DNA from: Pseudorhodobacter sp. MZDSW-24AT
GTDB taxonomy: Bacteria > Pseudomonadota > Alphaproteobacteria > Rhodobacterales > Rhodobacteraceae
NCBI RefSeq assembly: GCF_002794355.1
Contig: NZ_PGOI01000003.1
Coordinates: 248,001 to 312,000, forward strand
Reading direction: 5' to 3'
DNA: 64,000 nucleotides
Shown one piece after another: positions 53,401-62,207 of the stretch. A program made the translations under genes and the position numbers. How positions within the stretch are numbered: the stretch's first letter is position 1; each line of letters begins with the position of its first letter. A model generated the notes under the pieces. It did no database searches. It was given only the letters and a program-made list of their open reading frames with translations, and was not told the origin of the DNA.

Positions 53401-54606
53401 ATGCTTGCGCCTTTTGCTTGCCTTCCCGATGCCTCTCGCGGCCGCCTGCACCAAGAGCGGATGTCCTCATTCCGCTCACCCTATCAGCGGGACCGGGACA
53501 GGATCATCCATTCGTCAGCCTTTCGGCGACTGAAGCACAAGACCCAGGTTTTTGTCGAGCATGAGGGCGACTACTACCGGACCCGTCTGACGCATTCGAT
53601 TGAAGTTGCGCAAGTTGCCCGCACCATCTCGGGTGTGCTGGGGCTGAACACGGATCTGGCCGAATGCATTGCCTTGGCACATGATCTGGGGCACACGCCT
53701 TTTGGTCACACTGGCGAGGACGCCCTGTCAGAGTTGATGGCGCCCTATGGTGGCTTTGATCACAACGCGCAGGCCTTGCGGATCGTGACGAGGCTGGAAC
53801 GGCACTACGCCGATTTCGATGGGCTGAACCTGACGTGGGAGTCGCTTGAAGGCATTGCCAAGCACAATGGCCCCGTGATTGGCCCCAATGCAGATGCCAA
53901 ACATGCGGGCCCGCTGCCCTACGCCTTGGCAGAGGTAAATGGTCAATGGGATCTGGCCTTGCACACCCATGCCAGTGCCGAAGCGCAGGTGGCCGCCATT
54001 TCCGACGATGTCGCCTATTCCCATCACGATTTGCACGATGGTTTGCGCTCTGGCTTGTTCGATGAAGCCGATTTGATGGAATTGCCCGTGACTGGCCCCG
54101 CTTTCGCCGAGGTTGATGCGCTTTACCCCGGTCTCGACCCAATGCGCCGCCGGCACGAGGCGCTGCGCCGGGTGTTCGGGCGGATGGTCGAAGATGTCAT
54201 CGCCGTTGCCCAAGGGCGGCTCGAGGCCGCTCAGCCGCAGTCGGTGGATGATGTCCGCATGCTCGGCACAACGGTGATCCGGTTTTCGAAGCCGCTCTAT
54301 CAGGAGCTTAAGGCCATCCGCAGCTTTCTGTTCCACCGGATGTATCGGGCGCCCTCGGTGATGGCGGTGCGCTCCAAGGTGACGCAAGTGGTGCGCGATC
54401 TGTTCACAGCCTTCATGTCAGATCCAAGCTTGTTGCCCGAAGAGTGGGAACACGCGGTTCAAGCCTGCACCGATCAGACCGAATTGGCACGCACCGTGGC
54501 AGATTATGTTGCAGGGATGACCGACAGATTTGCGATCCAGGAACACGCACGCCTCTGTGGCGGCGCTTTGATCGAGGTTCACAGCGGCCCCAATTTCCCC
54601 ACCTGA
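53401..54606 (+). CDS. dgt: Deoxyguanosine triphosphate triphosphohydrolase-like protein
   Basis: A 401-residue HD-domain dNTPase-like protein. The metal-binding segments are YYRTRLTHSIEVAQVART with an early histidine (near 65), AHDLGHTPFGHTGED (about 100-114) with the HD motif, and DDVAYSHHDLHDG near residue 203. Full length for dGTPase-like proteins of this group. Divergent from erpA and convergent with dsbB (11 bases). It may control the dNTP pool; substrate range is not predictable. Confidence 0.92.
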   Translation: MLAPFACLPDASRGRLHQERMSSFRSPYQRDRDRIIHSSAFRRLKHKTQVFVEHEGDYYRTRLTHSIEVAQVARTISGVLGLNTDLAECIALAHDLGHTPFGHTGEDALSELMAPYGGFDHNAQALRIVTRLERHYADFDGLNLTWESLEGIAKHNGPVIGPNADAKHAGPLPYALAEVNGQWDLALHTHASAEAQVAAISDDVAYSHHDLHDGLRSGLFDEADLMELPVTGPAFAEVDALYPGLDPMRRRHEALRRVFGRMVEDVIAVAQGRLEAAQPQSVDDVRMLGTTVIRFSKPLYQELKAIRSFLFHRMYRAPSVMAVRSKVTQVVRDLFTAFMSDPSLLPEEWEHAVQACTDQTELARTVADYVAGMTDRFAIQEHARLCGGALIEVHSGPNFPT

Positions 54607-54617
54607 GCCCGCAGCGA

Positions 54618-55091
54618 TCAGCTGCGGCTGGCAGCCAATCCCCAGATCGCCGCCAAGCCGAGGGAGATCACCATGTTCCACCCTGCCATGGACAGGCCAA
54701 ACAGGGACCATGCCACCGCATCGCAGCGCACGGGTGCTGCGACGGCGGCGTTGGGATTCAGGAGATCATCCACGCTGATGCCCGAAATGGACCCACCGGA
54801 GCAGGACTGCAACCCTTCCCACCAGCCGTATTCCACACCCATGTGAAACCCGCCGACTCCGGCGGTGGTCAAGGCAGCGAGCGCCCCGAGAATCATCAGC
54901 CAACGGCTCGGCATCAGCAGTGCGAGGCCCATGATCACCACAGCAGCGGCATGTGGCCAGCGCTGCCAAATGCACAGCGCACAGGGCGCCAAGCCGCCGA
55001 GGTGCTCAAAGGCAAAAGCGCCAGCCAGGAGGGCTGCAGAGCCCAGTCCGGCGATGGCGGCATAGGCCCGCGATGGCAGGTTGGTCAGCAT
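54618..55091 (-). CDS. dsbB: Disulfide bond formation protein B
   Basis: A 157-residue four-helix membrane protein that oxidises DsbA and passes electrons to ubiquinone. The paired cysteines are C37-A-L-C40 and C97...C123, with the quinone-linked arginine region (CIWQRWPH, 40-47). The start at the ATG at 55091 overlaps the DedA-like stop by one base (TGATG). Shorter than E. coli DsbB but with a full set of helices. Confidence 0.9.
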   Translation of the reverse strand: MLTNLPSRAYAAIAGLGSAALLAGAFAFEHLGGLAPCALCIWQRWPHAAAVVIMGLALLMPSRWLMILGALAALTTAGVGGFHMGVEYGWWEGLQSCSGGSISGISVDDLLNPNAAVAAPVRCDAVAWSLFGLSMAGWNMVISLGLAAIWGLAASRS

Positions 55092-55669
55092 CAAAGCACC
55101 TTCAAGACAGCAAAGCCACCGATAAGCAGCAGAACAAACAGGGTGAACATGAGGCCCAAACGCCGTTCGATGAAATCACGAATGGGTGCGCCGAACTTCC
55201 AAAGCAATGCGGCCACCACAAAAAAGCGCAGGCCCCGGGCGAATACAGAGGCAATGGTGAACACCATCAGATCAAGTCCGGTCGTGCCCGACAGGATCGT
55301 CACCACCTTGTAAGGGAAAGGCGTGACACCCGCGATCAAGACAGACCATGCACCCCATTCATTGTAGCGTTCGCTGAACACTTCAAAATTGCCCGTCTTG
55401 CCGTAAAACTCCAACACCGGCAGACCGACCGATTCATAGAGAACGGCGCCGATCCAATAGCCAAACATGCCCCCCAGCACGGATGACACGGTGGCGATCG
55501 TCGCAATCAGAAAGGCTTTGCGTGGCGCGGCAAGGATCATCGGGATCATCAGGATGTCGGGCGGGATCGGAAAGACCGAACTTTCGAGAAACGCGACAAA
55601 TGCCAAAGCCCAAAGGGCCTTTGGGTGCTCAGCCAGACGAATGGTCCAGTCGTATAAGCCACGGATCAT
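55091..55669 (-). CDS. DedA/SNARE-associated (VTT) family membrane protein
   Basis: A 192-residue membrane protein with five or six helices of the DedA/YqaA type. The signature includes FLESSVFPIPPDILMIPMILAAPRKAFLIATIATVSSVLGGMFGYWIGA and RYNEWGAWSVLIAGVTPFPYKVVTILSGTTGLDLMVF. This short YqaA-like form lacks the full DedA length. The start at the ATG at 55669 has a GGAGA ribosome binding site; longer frames have no support. Lipid flipping or membrane homeostasis is the likely role by family. Cotranscribed with dsbB. Confidence 0.87.
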   Translation of the reverse strand: MIRGLYDWTIRLAEHPKALWALAFVAFLESSVFPIPPDILMIPMILAAPRKAFLIATIATVSSVLGGMFGYWIGAVLYESVGLPVLEFYGKTGNFEVFSERYNEWGAWSVLIAGVTPFPYKVVTILSGTTGLDLMVFTIASVFARGLRFFVVAALLWKFGAPIRDFIERRLGLMFTLFVLLLIGGFAVLKVL

Positions 55670-55790
55670 GTCGTCTCCCTTTGCTGGTGCTGCGCTTGCA
55701 TCATGCCAAAAGGGCAACGTCAAGGATGCTTTCCGGCATCTGCAAAGCAGGTTACCCTGAAGCTCTGAAATCAGGCATTAAGGGGCAGCT

Positions 55791-56633
55791 ATGGATTGGC
55801 GTGGACGTCGGGGCAGCCGAAATATCGAGGACCGCCGGAGCAGCAGTGGCGCGCGCGTGGGCGGTATTGGTGGGGTGGGCATGATCGCCGTTCTGCTCAT
55901 CGGCTATTTCCTCGGTGTGGATGTGACCCCGCTTCTGCAAGAGCAAGGACCCTCCACGCGGCCCCAGACTGAACTCACCGCAGCCGATCGGGAGGCCGGA
56001 GAATTTGTTTCCGTAACCCTTGCCGACACGGAAGAGGTCTGGGCACAGCTTTTCCGCAGCCAGTTGGCGCGCGAATATCGTCCGGCGACCCTCGTGCTTT
56101 TCAAGGATGCGACGCAAAGCCCCTGTGGTGGCGCCTCTGGTGCGACCGGGCCCTTCTACTGCCCTGCGGATCGCAAGGCCTATCTGGACACGGCCTTCTT
56201 TAGCGTTCTCGAAAGCCGCCTTGGCGCAGAAGGAGATTTTGCGGCGGCCTATGTGATCGCCCATGAAATCGCGCATCATGTGCAAAACGAATTGGGTATC
56301 CTTGGGCAGGCCAATCAGCTGCGCGCGCAATCAAGCCGGGCAGACAGCAATGCGATCTCTGTCCGTATCGAGTTGCAGGCGGATTGTCTCTCGGGCGTTT
56401 GGGCCCGCACCGCGGCGCAAAAGTTCGGCACCATCGACCGCGCTGATTTCCAAGAGGCTGTCAATGCGGCGCGCCAGATCGGCGACGACACCTTGCAACG
56501 TGCGGCGGGTCAGCGCCCGATGCCCCACACATTTACCCATGGCACGTCCGATCAACGCGCGCGTTGGTTCATGGCCGGCCTGCAGTCTGGGCAGATCGCC
56601 GCCTGCGATACCTTTTCAACCAACGACTTGTAA
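55791..56633 (+). CDS. YpfJ-family zinc metalloprotease-like protein
   Basis: A 280-residue protein with a basic N-terminus, one membrane segment (about residues 24-42), and a C-terminal domain carrying H158-E159-x-x-H162 in AHEIAHHVQNELG, the zinc-binding motif of neutral metallopeptidases of the YpfJ family. Upstream, LVLFKDATQSPCGGASGATGPFYCPADRKAYLD (about 101-133) is the second family hallmark. Periplasmic catalytic domain inferred. Precedes tRNA-Leu(CAA) by 54 bases. Confidence 0.9.
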   Translation: MDWRGRRGSRNIEDRRSSSGARVGGIGGVGMIAVLLIGYFLGVDVTPLLQEQGPSTRPQTELTAADREAGEFVSVTLADTEEVWAQLFRSQLAREYRPATLVLFKDATQSPCGGASGATGPFYCPADRKAYLDTAFFSVLESRLGAEGDFAAAYVIAHEIAHHVQNELGILGQANQLRAQSSRADSNAISVRIELQADCLSGVWARTAAQKFGTIDRADFQEAVNAARQIGDDTLQRAAGQRPMPHTFTHGTSDQRARWFMAGLQSGQIAACDTFSTNDL

Positions 56634-56687
56634 TGCGCAGACCCTGTTGACGCCGCGCGTTTGGGCAGGTAAAGCATGCCTCAAGTT

Positions 56688-56772
56688 GCCCGAGTGGTGG
56701 AATTGGTAGACGCAGCGGATTCAAAATCCGCCGCCGCAAGGCTTGTCGGTTCGAGTCCGACCTCGGGCACCA
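56688..56772 (+). tRNA. tRNA-Leu(CAA)
   Basis: An 85-base class II tRNA with acceptor GCCCGAG / CTCGGGC, a long variable arm, anticodon loop TTCAAAA with anticodon CAA, T-loop GGTTCGAGTCC, and encoded CCA at 56770-56772. Confidence 0.95.
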
Positions 56773-57525
56773 TCCTCTCCGAAATGAAGTCACCGTCACC
56801 TGTGATTCGCAGGACGTCTCAGTTGCGTTGGTCCTGCAAGAAACCAAACATGATCGAAAGCGGCGATTGATGCCAGACTGGCAACTGATGGCCTTCCATC
56901 CGACCGAAAATCTCTGAACGCGATAGGGCGGTGTCGCAGAGCAAAGGGGCGTGCCTGATTGTTTCTGCGGCCATCCCACTGCGTGGCGCACTTTACCCCA
57001 CCAAACCCGCGAAACCGAAGAAAACCGAGGCACTTGGACCCGGCGACAGGTTTCAGGGTTTCTTAAAGAGAAACAGGCTTCGGCGCCTTTTGCACGCTAT
57101 GCGTGTGTCTCTGCAATTTTTGCGTGTTTTTGGGTGCTTGCGGTCAGTGGGGGATGTCTGCGCCGACCCGATCCGCTGCCTTTTTTGCTTCCCGTAAGTC
57201 TTAATGAACGGTAATCATGAAGCGTCTCGCTGGGGGAGACAATTGGTCGTGGGGGCGGCCGTCGACTGACATTGTGCTGCCAAGCACCTTAAAACAAACG
57301 CTGTCTTCCGATCTGGTCAATCGCCTGATCGGGTACGATATGCGCATGGTCTGACAGGCGTAGCCCACGCTGACCGGTTTTTTGCTGTCTGAGACGGTGG
57401 TTTTCGTGGTGGAGGGTCTCGGGCGGTTTGCCACAGATCTTACACCGATGTTTCGACCGGGACTCCGGTCGAAGGACACTTCTCGACGGGCGTATCTCTG
57501 CCCAGTTGCTTTAAGGATCTGGGCG
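56773..57525. other. Non-coding stretch upstream of the first RTX gene
   Basis: 753 bases with no gene that I can support. It holds a T-rich tract near 57181-57190 and short open frames with no homology. No repeat of the tRNA 3' end, integrase remnant or other mobile mark is visible. Confidence 0.5.
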
Positions 57526-60500
57526 ATGCCGGTGATCGCGTACTACAACCTCAACGACCCTTCGACGACTGCTGTCGACAGTGCCGTCGGTGACGGCGCC
57601 CAGAACGGAGCCTATTTCAACGGTGCCGCGTCGGACGGCGCGCGCGCGCGCTTTGACGGCATCGATGACATCGTGAAAATCGATAATGCTTCCGTGTTTC
57701 AACTCGCCCAAGGGACGCTGGAAATCCAGTTCAGTCTGGAAGAGGGCACCACCCTAACAGAGCCGCGCACCATCCTGTCGCGCGACAGCGCGGGGGTGAC
57801 GGAAGGTGGCTTTCGCATCGAGACACTTCCCAACGGAGCCATTCGGATCAGCCATGAATCCCTCAATGGCACCACCCTCTACGAAACCGAACCGGGTTTT
57901 CAGAACGCTGGGGATGACATTCTTGTCTCCTATTCATGGGACGCTTCAGGCCCCGGCGGTTTTGTCCAGATTTCCAACCTGACCACCGGAGACGCGTTCC
58001 GCGACGTCGTTCCGGGCGGGCTGACGATGGACATGGGCGCGATCAACCAGAATTGGCTGATCGGTGCGGGCCAAGACACCTCCACACCCGGCACCTTGCA
58101 ACATATCGATGCGCACTATCGCGGCGCTGTCGAATTCTTCTCGATCTCTGACACAGTGGACAACGCGCCCGTGTCCTCTGAACGTGACGGCATCGTAGAG
58201 GGCACAACAGGTGGGGACCTCATCGACAGCGCCTATTCTGGCGATCCGGACGGCGATTTCATCGACAACAACGATGCCATTCTCCTTGGCCAAGGGCCGC
58301 AAGATGACATCGTCTACGCCTACGCTGGTGATGACACGGTGTTGGCGGGCGACGGCAATGACAAGGTTTTCGGTGGCGCAGGAAATGACTCCCTCTCCGG
58401 CGGGGCGGGCGATGACACGCTGAATGGCGACAGCGGCCAAGATGTCCTCTTTGGCGGTCAAGGCGATGACGTCCTTGGCGGTGGAACGGGGCAGGACACT
58501 CTGTTTGGCGGTTCAGGCAATGACTCGCTTGTGGGTGGCGGTGACAATGACGTGCTCGATGGCGGGACAGGCGATGATACCCTCGACGGTGGGGAAGGCG
58601 ACGATGTCCTGATCGGCGGAGGTGGAAACACCTTGGGCGACGGCGGGCAAGGCAATGATTTCATTGACACCCGAACAGGCTCTTCCTCGCCTGACCGCGC
58701 CTTTCCCGGGCTTTACCCCGCCGATGGCGATCCGGTCGACAATCGCGATACCCTCTATGGTGGCGCAGGCAATGACACCATTTTTTCCGGCGATGACCGT
58801 GATGTCATTGCGGCCGGCGCGGGCAATGATCTTGTCGACGCGGGCGATGACGACGACAGCGTTCAAGGCAATGATGGCGATGACACTCTGATCGGCGGCG
58901 AAGGCAATGATACGCTGACCGGTGATCTCGGCAACGACCTGATTTATGGTGGCACACCGGATGATGCGAGCGATCCGACGCAGCTTGCCGATGACGTCGA
59001 CCCTGATCCTGACAACAACCGCGACGCGCTCTTTGGCGGTTTGGGTCATGACACCATTTATGGCGGGGATGACAACGATACGATTTATGGCGGTCAAGGT
59101 GATGACGTTCTCTTCGGGGGTATTGACAACGACCTGATCTATGGCGGTGCTGGCAATGACAGCATCGATGGCGGCGGCGAGGCCGGCACCCTGTTCGGTG
59201 GTGCGGATCGTGATAGCTTCGTCAATGTCGGACCCGGCGCCTTCGTGGACGGCGGTGAAGACGGCGATGACTTTGACACCCTTGATCTGCGCGGCTTGGG
59301 TCCTTTGACCGTGAGCTATGACGCAGACAACGCCGAGAACGGCACGGTCACCTTTTTCGGTGAAGACGGTGCCAGCACCGGCACCTTGCGTTTTGTGAAT
59401 ATAGAAAACGTGATTGCGCCCACGGACGGCGCGCCCGTTGCCAATCCTGATGCGGTCACCACACCTCAGTTCACTGACATCACCATTGAGGTTCTGGCAA
59501 ACGATACCGACCCAACCGGGCAACCGCTGACTGTGATCTCAGCAAGTGCCGAACGAGGCGATGTCACGCTGAATCCCGACGGCACCATCACCTATTCCGC
59601 GCCGCGCGATGACAACGGCCCGACGGACACCATCACTTACACGATCCGCGATCCCGACGGGAACACGGCCACATCGACGGTGTCGGTGACAATCACCAAT
59701 GTGAATGATGCGCCATCGGCCGAGAACGATTTCGCGTCCACGCCTGCGGCCACGCCGGTGGTGATCAACGTCTTGGCGAATGACAGTGATCCGGACGGTG
59801 ACGTGCTCAGCTTCCTTGGGACGCCAAACTCACCCGATGGCGCGGTGGATGTGAACCCGGATGGAACCTTGACCTTCACCCCGAACCCCGGCTTCACCGG
59901 TGCTGCGGTCATCAGCTATACTGTGACCGACGGCAACGGTGGCACCGACGATGCGCTGGTCGTGGTACAGGTGGGCGGAGGAGATGGGCGCGATGGCGTG
60001 GTGCGCGGCACCCCGGGCGATGATCTCATTGACGGTGCCTATGCAGATCCGTTCGACGCTGATGTTGTCGACGGGAATGATGCCATCATTCCGGGCGATG
60101 GCCCCAATGACGACCGGATTGTGGCAGGCGCAGGCAATGACACGATCCTTGCCGGGGAAGGCAATGATACCATCTTCGGCGGCGACGGTAACGATCAGGT
60201 CCACAGCGGCAGGGGCGACGACGTTGTCTATGGCGACGATGCGGATGACACGATCTTCGGCGGCGGTGGCCGTGATGTGATTTATGGCGGTGAGGGCGAT
60301 GATTTCATCGACACCCGCACTGGCCGCCCGGCGCCCGACGTCGATTATCCGGGTCTTTACCCGGCGGACAGCGATCCGGAAAATAACCGTGATACGATCT
60401 ACGGCGGCAACGGCAACGACACCATCTTTTCCGGGGACGACGCCGACCGTGTTTTCGGCCGGGATGGCAATGATTATCTCGATGGCGGTGTGGATGACGA

Positions 60501-62004
60501 CTCGCTTTATGGCGGGGCGGGCGACGACACCATCATCGGCTCGGAAGGCAATGACAGCATCGACGGCGGTCGGGGGAATGACCTGATCTTCGGGGGGCTC
60601 GACCTGTCCTTCCCTGACGTGATCAACATTCCTAACGATGCGGGCGACCTCCGTCCGGCCAACAACGCCGATCTCATCACCGGCGGGTTTGGCAATGACA
60701 CCATTTACGGCATGGATGATGACGACAGCATTTTCGGAGACGAAGGCAATGACCTGATCTACGGCGGTGTCGACAATGACCTGATTTTCGGTGGCGACGG
60801 CGCAGACACGCTCTATGGCGATCACGGCGATGATACCCTTTATGGGGGCGCTGATGATGACGTGATGTTCGGCGGGATCGGTAACGATCTGCTGGAAGGG
60901 GGGCTGGGCGACGATCTCCTCGATGGCGGTGACGGAGACGACGTCCTCCAAGGCAGCGATGGCAATGACACTCTGCGCGGCGGTGCCGGGAATGACACGC
61001 TGGAAGGCGGGTTTGAAGATGACCTGCTTGATGGCGGGGCCGGCGATGATCTGCTGGTTGGTGACGCCGGCGCGGACACGCTGATCGGCGGAGATGGCGC
61101 TGACACGCTGTTCGGTGGGTTGAGCGATGACCTGATCCATTTGGGCGATCCCGCAACCGGCGCACCTGACGCCTTCGCGGATCAGGCCTTCGGTGGGGCA
61201 GACCGCGACACCTTCACGGGGGTCGGGGCAAATGACACTGTCTTCGGCGGATCAGAGGGGGACGATTTTGATACGCTCGATTTGCGCGGCACTGGCCTGC
61301 GCAATGTGGTGCGCACCAATGTCGACAGCGACGGCAACGGATTTGACGGGTTTGTCGAATACCTCGATGCCGAAGGCAATGTCACGGGTCGCTCGGAATT
61401 CTACAACATCGAGAACATTGTCTGCTTCACTCCGGGAACGCTGATTGCCACACCGCGCGGCGAGGTCGCGGTCGAGCATCTTCGTATGGGCGACAAGGTG
61501 ATCACCCGCGACAATGGCATTCAGGAAATCCGCTGGATGGGTCGCAAAGAGATGAGCTGGCGCGACTTTGCCGCCAATCCGCATTTGCGCCCGATCATCG
61601 TCAAGGCGGGCAGCCTTGGAAATGGTCTGCCCGAACGCGACATGATGCTCTCGCCCAACCACCGTCTTCTGGTGGCCAATGACCGCACCGCGCTGTATTT
61701 TGACGAGCATGAGGTTTTGGTTGCCGCCAAACATCTGATCGGCGGCGCGGGCGTGCATCAAGTGGAATCCGTTGGCACGACCTACCATCATTTCATGTTC
61801 GACCAACATGAAGTGGTCTTGTCCAACGGCGCGTGGACGGAAAGCTTCCAGCCGGGCGATTACACGCTCAAAGGGCTTGGAAACGCACAGCGTAACGAGT
61901 TGTTTGAGTTGTTTCCTGAACTGAAGGCGCCGGCAGGCGTCGACGCCTATCAGGCGGCGCGCAAGACCCTTAAGAAACACGAGGCGCGTCTTTTGGTGCG
62001 GTAA
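57526..62004 (+). CDS. RTX Ca-binding protein with LamG-like, cadherin-like and Hint domains
   Basis: A 1492-residue, very acidic secreted protein. Domains in order: a LamG/concanavalin-like N-terminal domain (about 1-215); a first array of glycine/aspartate-rich RTX nonapeptides (GGxGxDxUx; about 265-560); two tandem cadherin/VCBS-like domains (about 632-819); a second RTX array (about 860-1205); and a Hint (hedgehog/intein-type) domain beginning at Cys1300 (CFTPGTLIATPRGEV) with the SPNHRLL block. The two RTX halves are internal duplicates (R220 and R822 onward). RTX proteins are exported by type I secretion and fold with calcium; the Hint cysteine suggests self-cleavage or crosslinking. 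The start at the ATG at 57526 follows AAGGA. No secretion genes adjacent. No classical signal peptide. Confidence 0.88.
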   Translation: MPVIAYYNLNDPSTTAVDSAVGDGAQNGAYFNGAASDGARARFDGIDDIVKIDNASVFQLAQGTLEIQFSLEEGTTLTEPRTILSRDSAGVTEGGFRIETLPNGAIRISHESLNGTTLYETEPGFQNAGDDILVSYSWDASGPGGFVQISNLTTGDAFRDVVPGGLTMDMGAINQNWLIGAGQDTSTPGTLQHIDAHYRGAVEFFSISDTVDNAPVSSERDGIVEGTTGGDLIDSAYSGDPDGDFIDNNDAILLGQGPQDDIVYAYAGDDTVLAGDGNDKVFGGAGNDSLSGGAGDDTLNGDSGQDVLFGGQGDDVLGGGTGQDTLFGGSGNDSLVGGGDNDVLDGGTGDDTLDGGEGDDVLIGGGGNTLGDGGQGNDFIDTRTGSSSPDRAFPGLYPADGDPVDNRDTLYGGAGNDTIFSGDDRDVIAAGAGNDLVDAGDDDDSVQGNDGDDTLIGGEGNDTLTGDLGNDLIYGGTPDDASDPTQLADDVDPDPDNNRDALFGGLGHDTIYGGDDNDTIYGGQGDDVLFGGIDNDLIYGGAGNDSIDGGGEAGTLFGGADRDSFVNVGPGAFVDGGEDGDDFDTLDLRGLGPLTVSYDADNAENGTVTFFGEDGASTGTLRFVNIENVIAPTDGAPVANPDAVTTPQFTDITIEVLANDTDPTGQPLTVISASAERGDVTLNPDGTITYSAPRDDNGPTDTITYTIRDPDGNTATSTVSVTITNVNDAPSAENDFASTPAATPVVINVLANDSDPDGDVLSFLGTPNSPDGAVDVNPDGTLTFTPNPGFTGAAVISYTVTDGNGGTDDALVVVQVGGGDGRDGVVRGTPGDDLIDGAYADPFDADVVDGNDAIIPGDGPNDDRIVAGAGNDTILAGEGNDTIFGGDGNDQVHSGRGDDVVYGDDADDTIFGGGGRDVIYGGEGDDFIDTRTGRPAPDVDYPGLYPADSDPENNRDTIYGGNGNDTIFSGDDADRVFGRDGNDYLDGGVDDDSLYGGAGDDTIIGSEGNDSIDGGRGNDLIFGGLDLSFPDVINIPNDAGDLRPANNADLITGGFGNDTIYGMDDDDSIFGDEGNDLIYGGVDNDLIFGGDGADTLYGDHGDDTLYGGADDDVMFGGIGNDLLEGGLGDDLLDGGDGDDVLQGSDGNDTLRGGAGNDTLEGGFEDDLLDGGAGDDLLVGDAGADTLIGGDGADTLFGGLSDDLIHLGDPATGAPDAFADQAFGGADRDTFTGVGANDTVFGGSEGDDFDTLDLRGTGLRNVVRTNVDSDGNGFDGFVEYLDAEGNVTGRSEFYNIENIVCFTPGTLIATPRGEVAVEHLRMGDKVITRDNGIQEIRWMGRKEMSWRDFAANPHLRPIIVKAGSLGNGLPERDMMLSPNHRLLVANDRTALYFDEHEVLVAAKHLIGGAGVHQVESVGTTYHHFMFDQHEVVLSNGAWTESFQPGDYTLKGLGNAQRNELFELFPELKAPAGVDAYQAARKTLKKHEARLLVR

Positions 62005-62053
62005 ATGGTGATGCAGTACGGATCAGGTGGCGAAAGCCACTTGGTTCGAAGGC

Positions 62054-62081
62054 GGGGGCTCCGAAAGGAGCCCCCTTTTTT
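62054..62081 (+). terminator. Intrinsic terminator of the first RTX gene
   Basis: A perfect 9-bp stem (GGGGGCTCC / GGAGCCCCC, GAAA loop) followed by six T. Confidence 0.92.
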
Positions 62082-62207
62082 GCAGTCAGTTGGCAGGTCG
62101 CACAGTGGCAGCACAGCCCAGAGACACAGTGTTGACACACTCCGCCAAAGTGCCGCCCCGTTCCCCAATTATTCACAATTTAACTAAAAGTTTCTGGAAC
62201 GGGTCAT

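Noticed and set aside
57199-57216. A CtrA site near TTAATGAACGGTAAT upstream of the RTX gene.
   Set aside because: The second half-site is not TTAA and the spacing is off by one, unlike the perfect site at 19792-19806.
57382-57525. In-frame 48-codon extension of the RTX gene.
   Set aside because: It lacks a ribosome binding site and a signal peptide, while AAGGA precedes the ATG at 57526.
56688-57525. A genomic island inserted at tRNA-Leu(CAA).
   Set aside because: No integrase, no duplicated tRNA 3' end and no transposase were found in the following 7 kb; the RTX genes have codon use like their neighbours.
58500-61150. Tandem DNA repeats in the RTX region as a satellite or CRISPR-like array.
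   Set aside because: The periodicity of about 27 bases is a translated RTX nonapeptide with variable codons, not a conserved DNA repeat.
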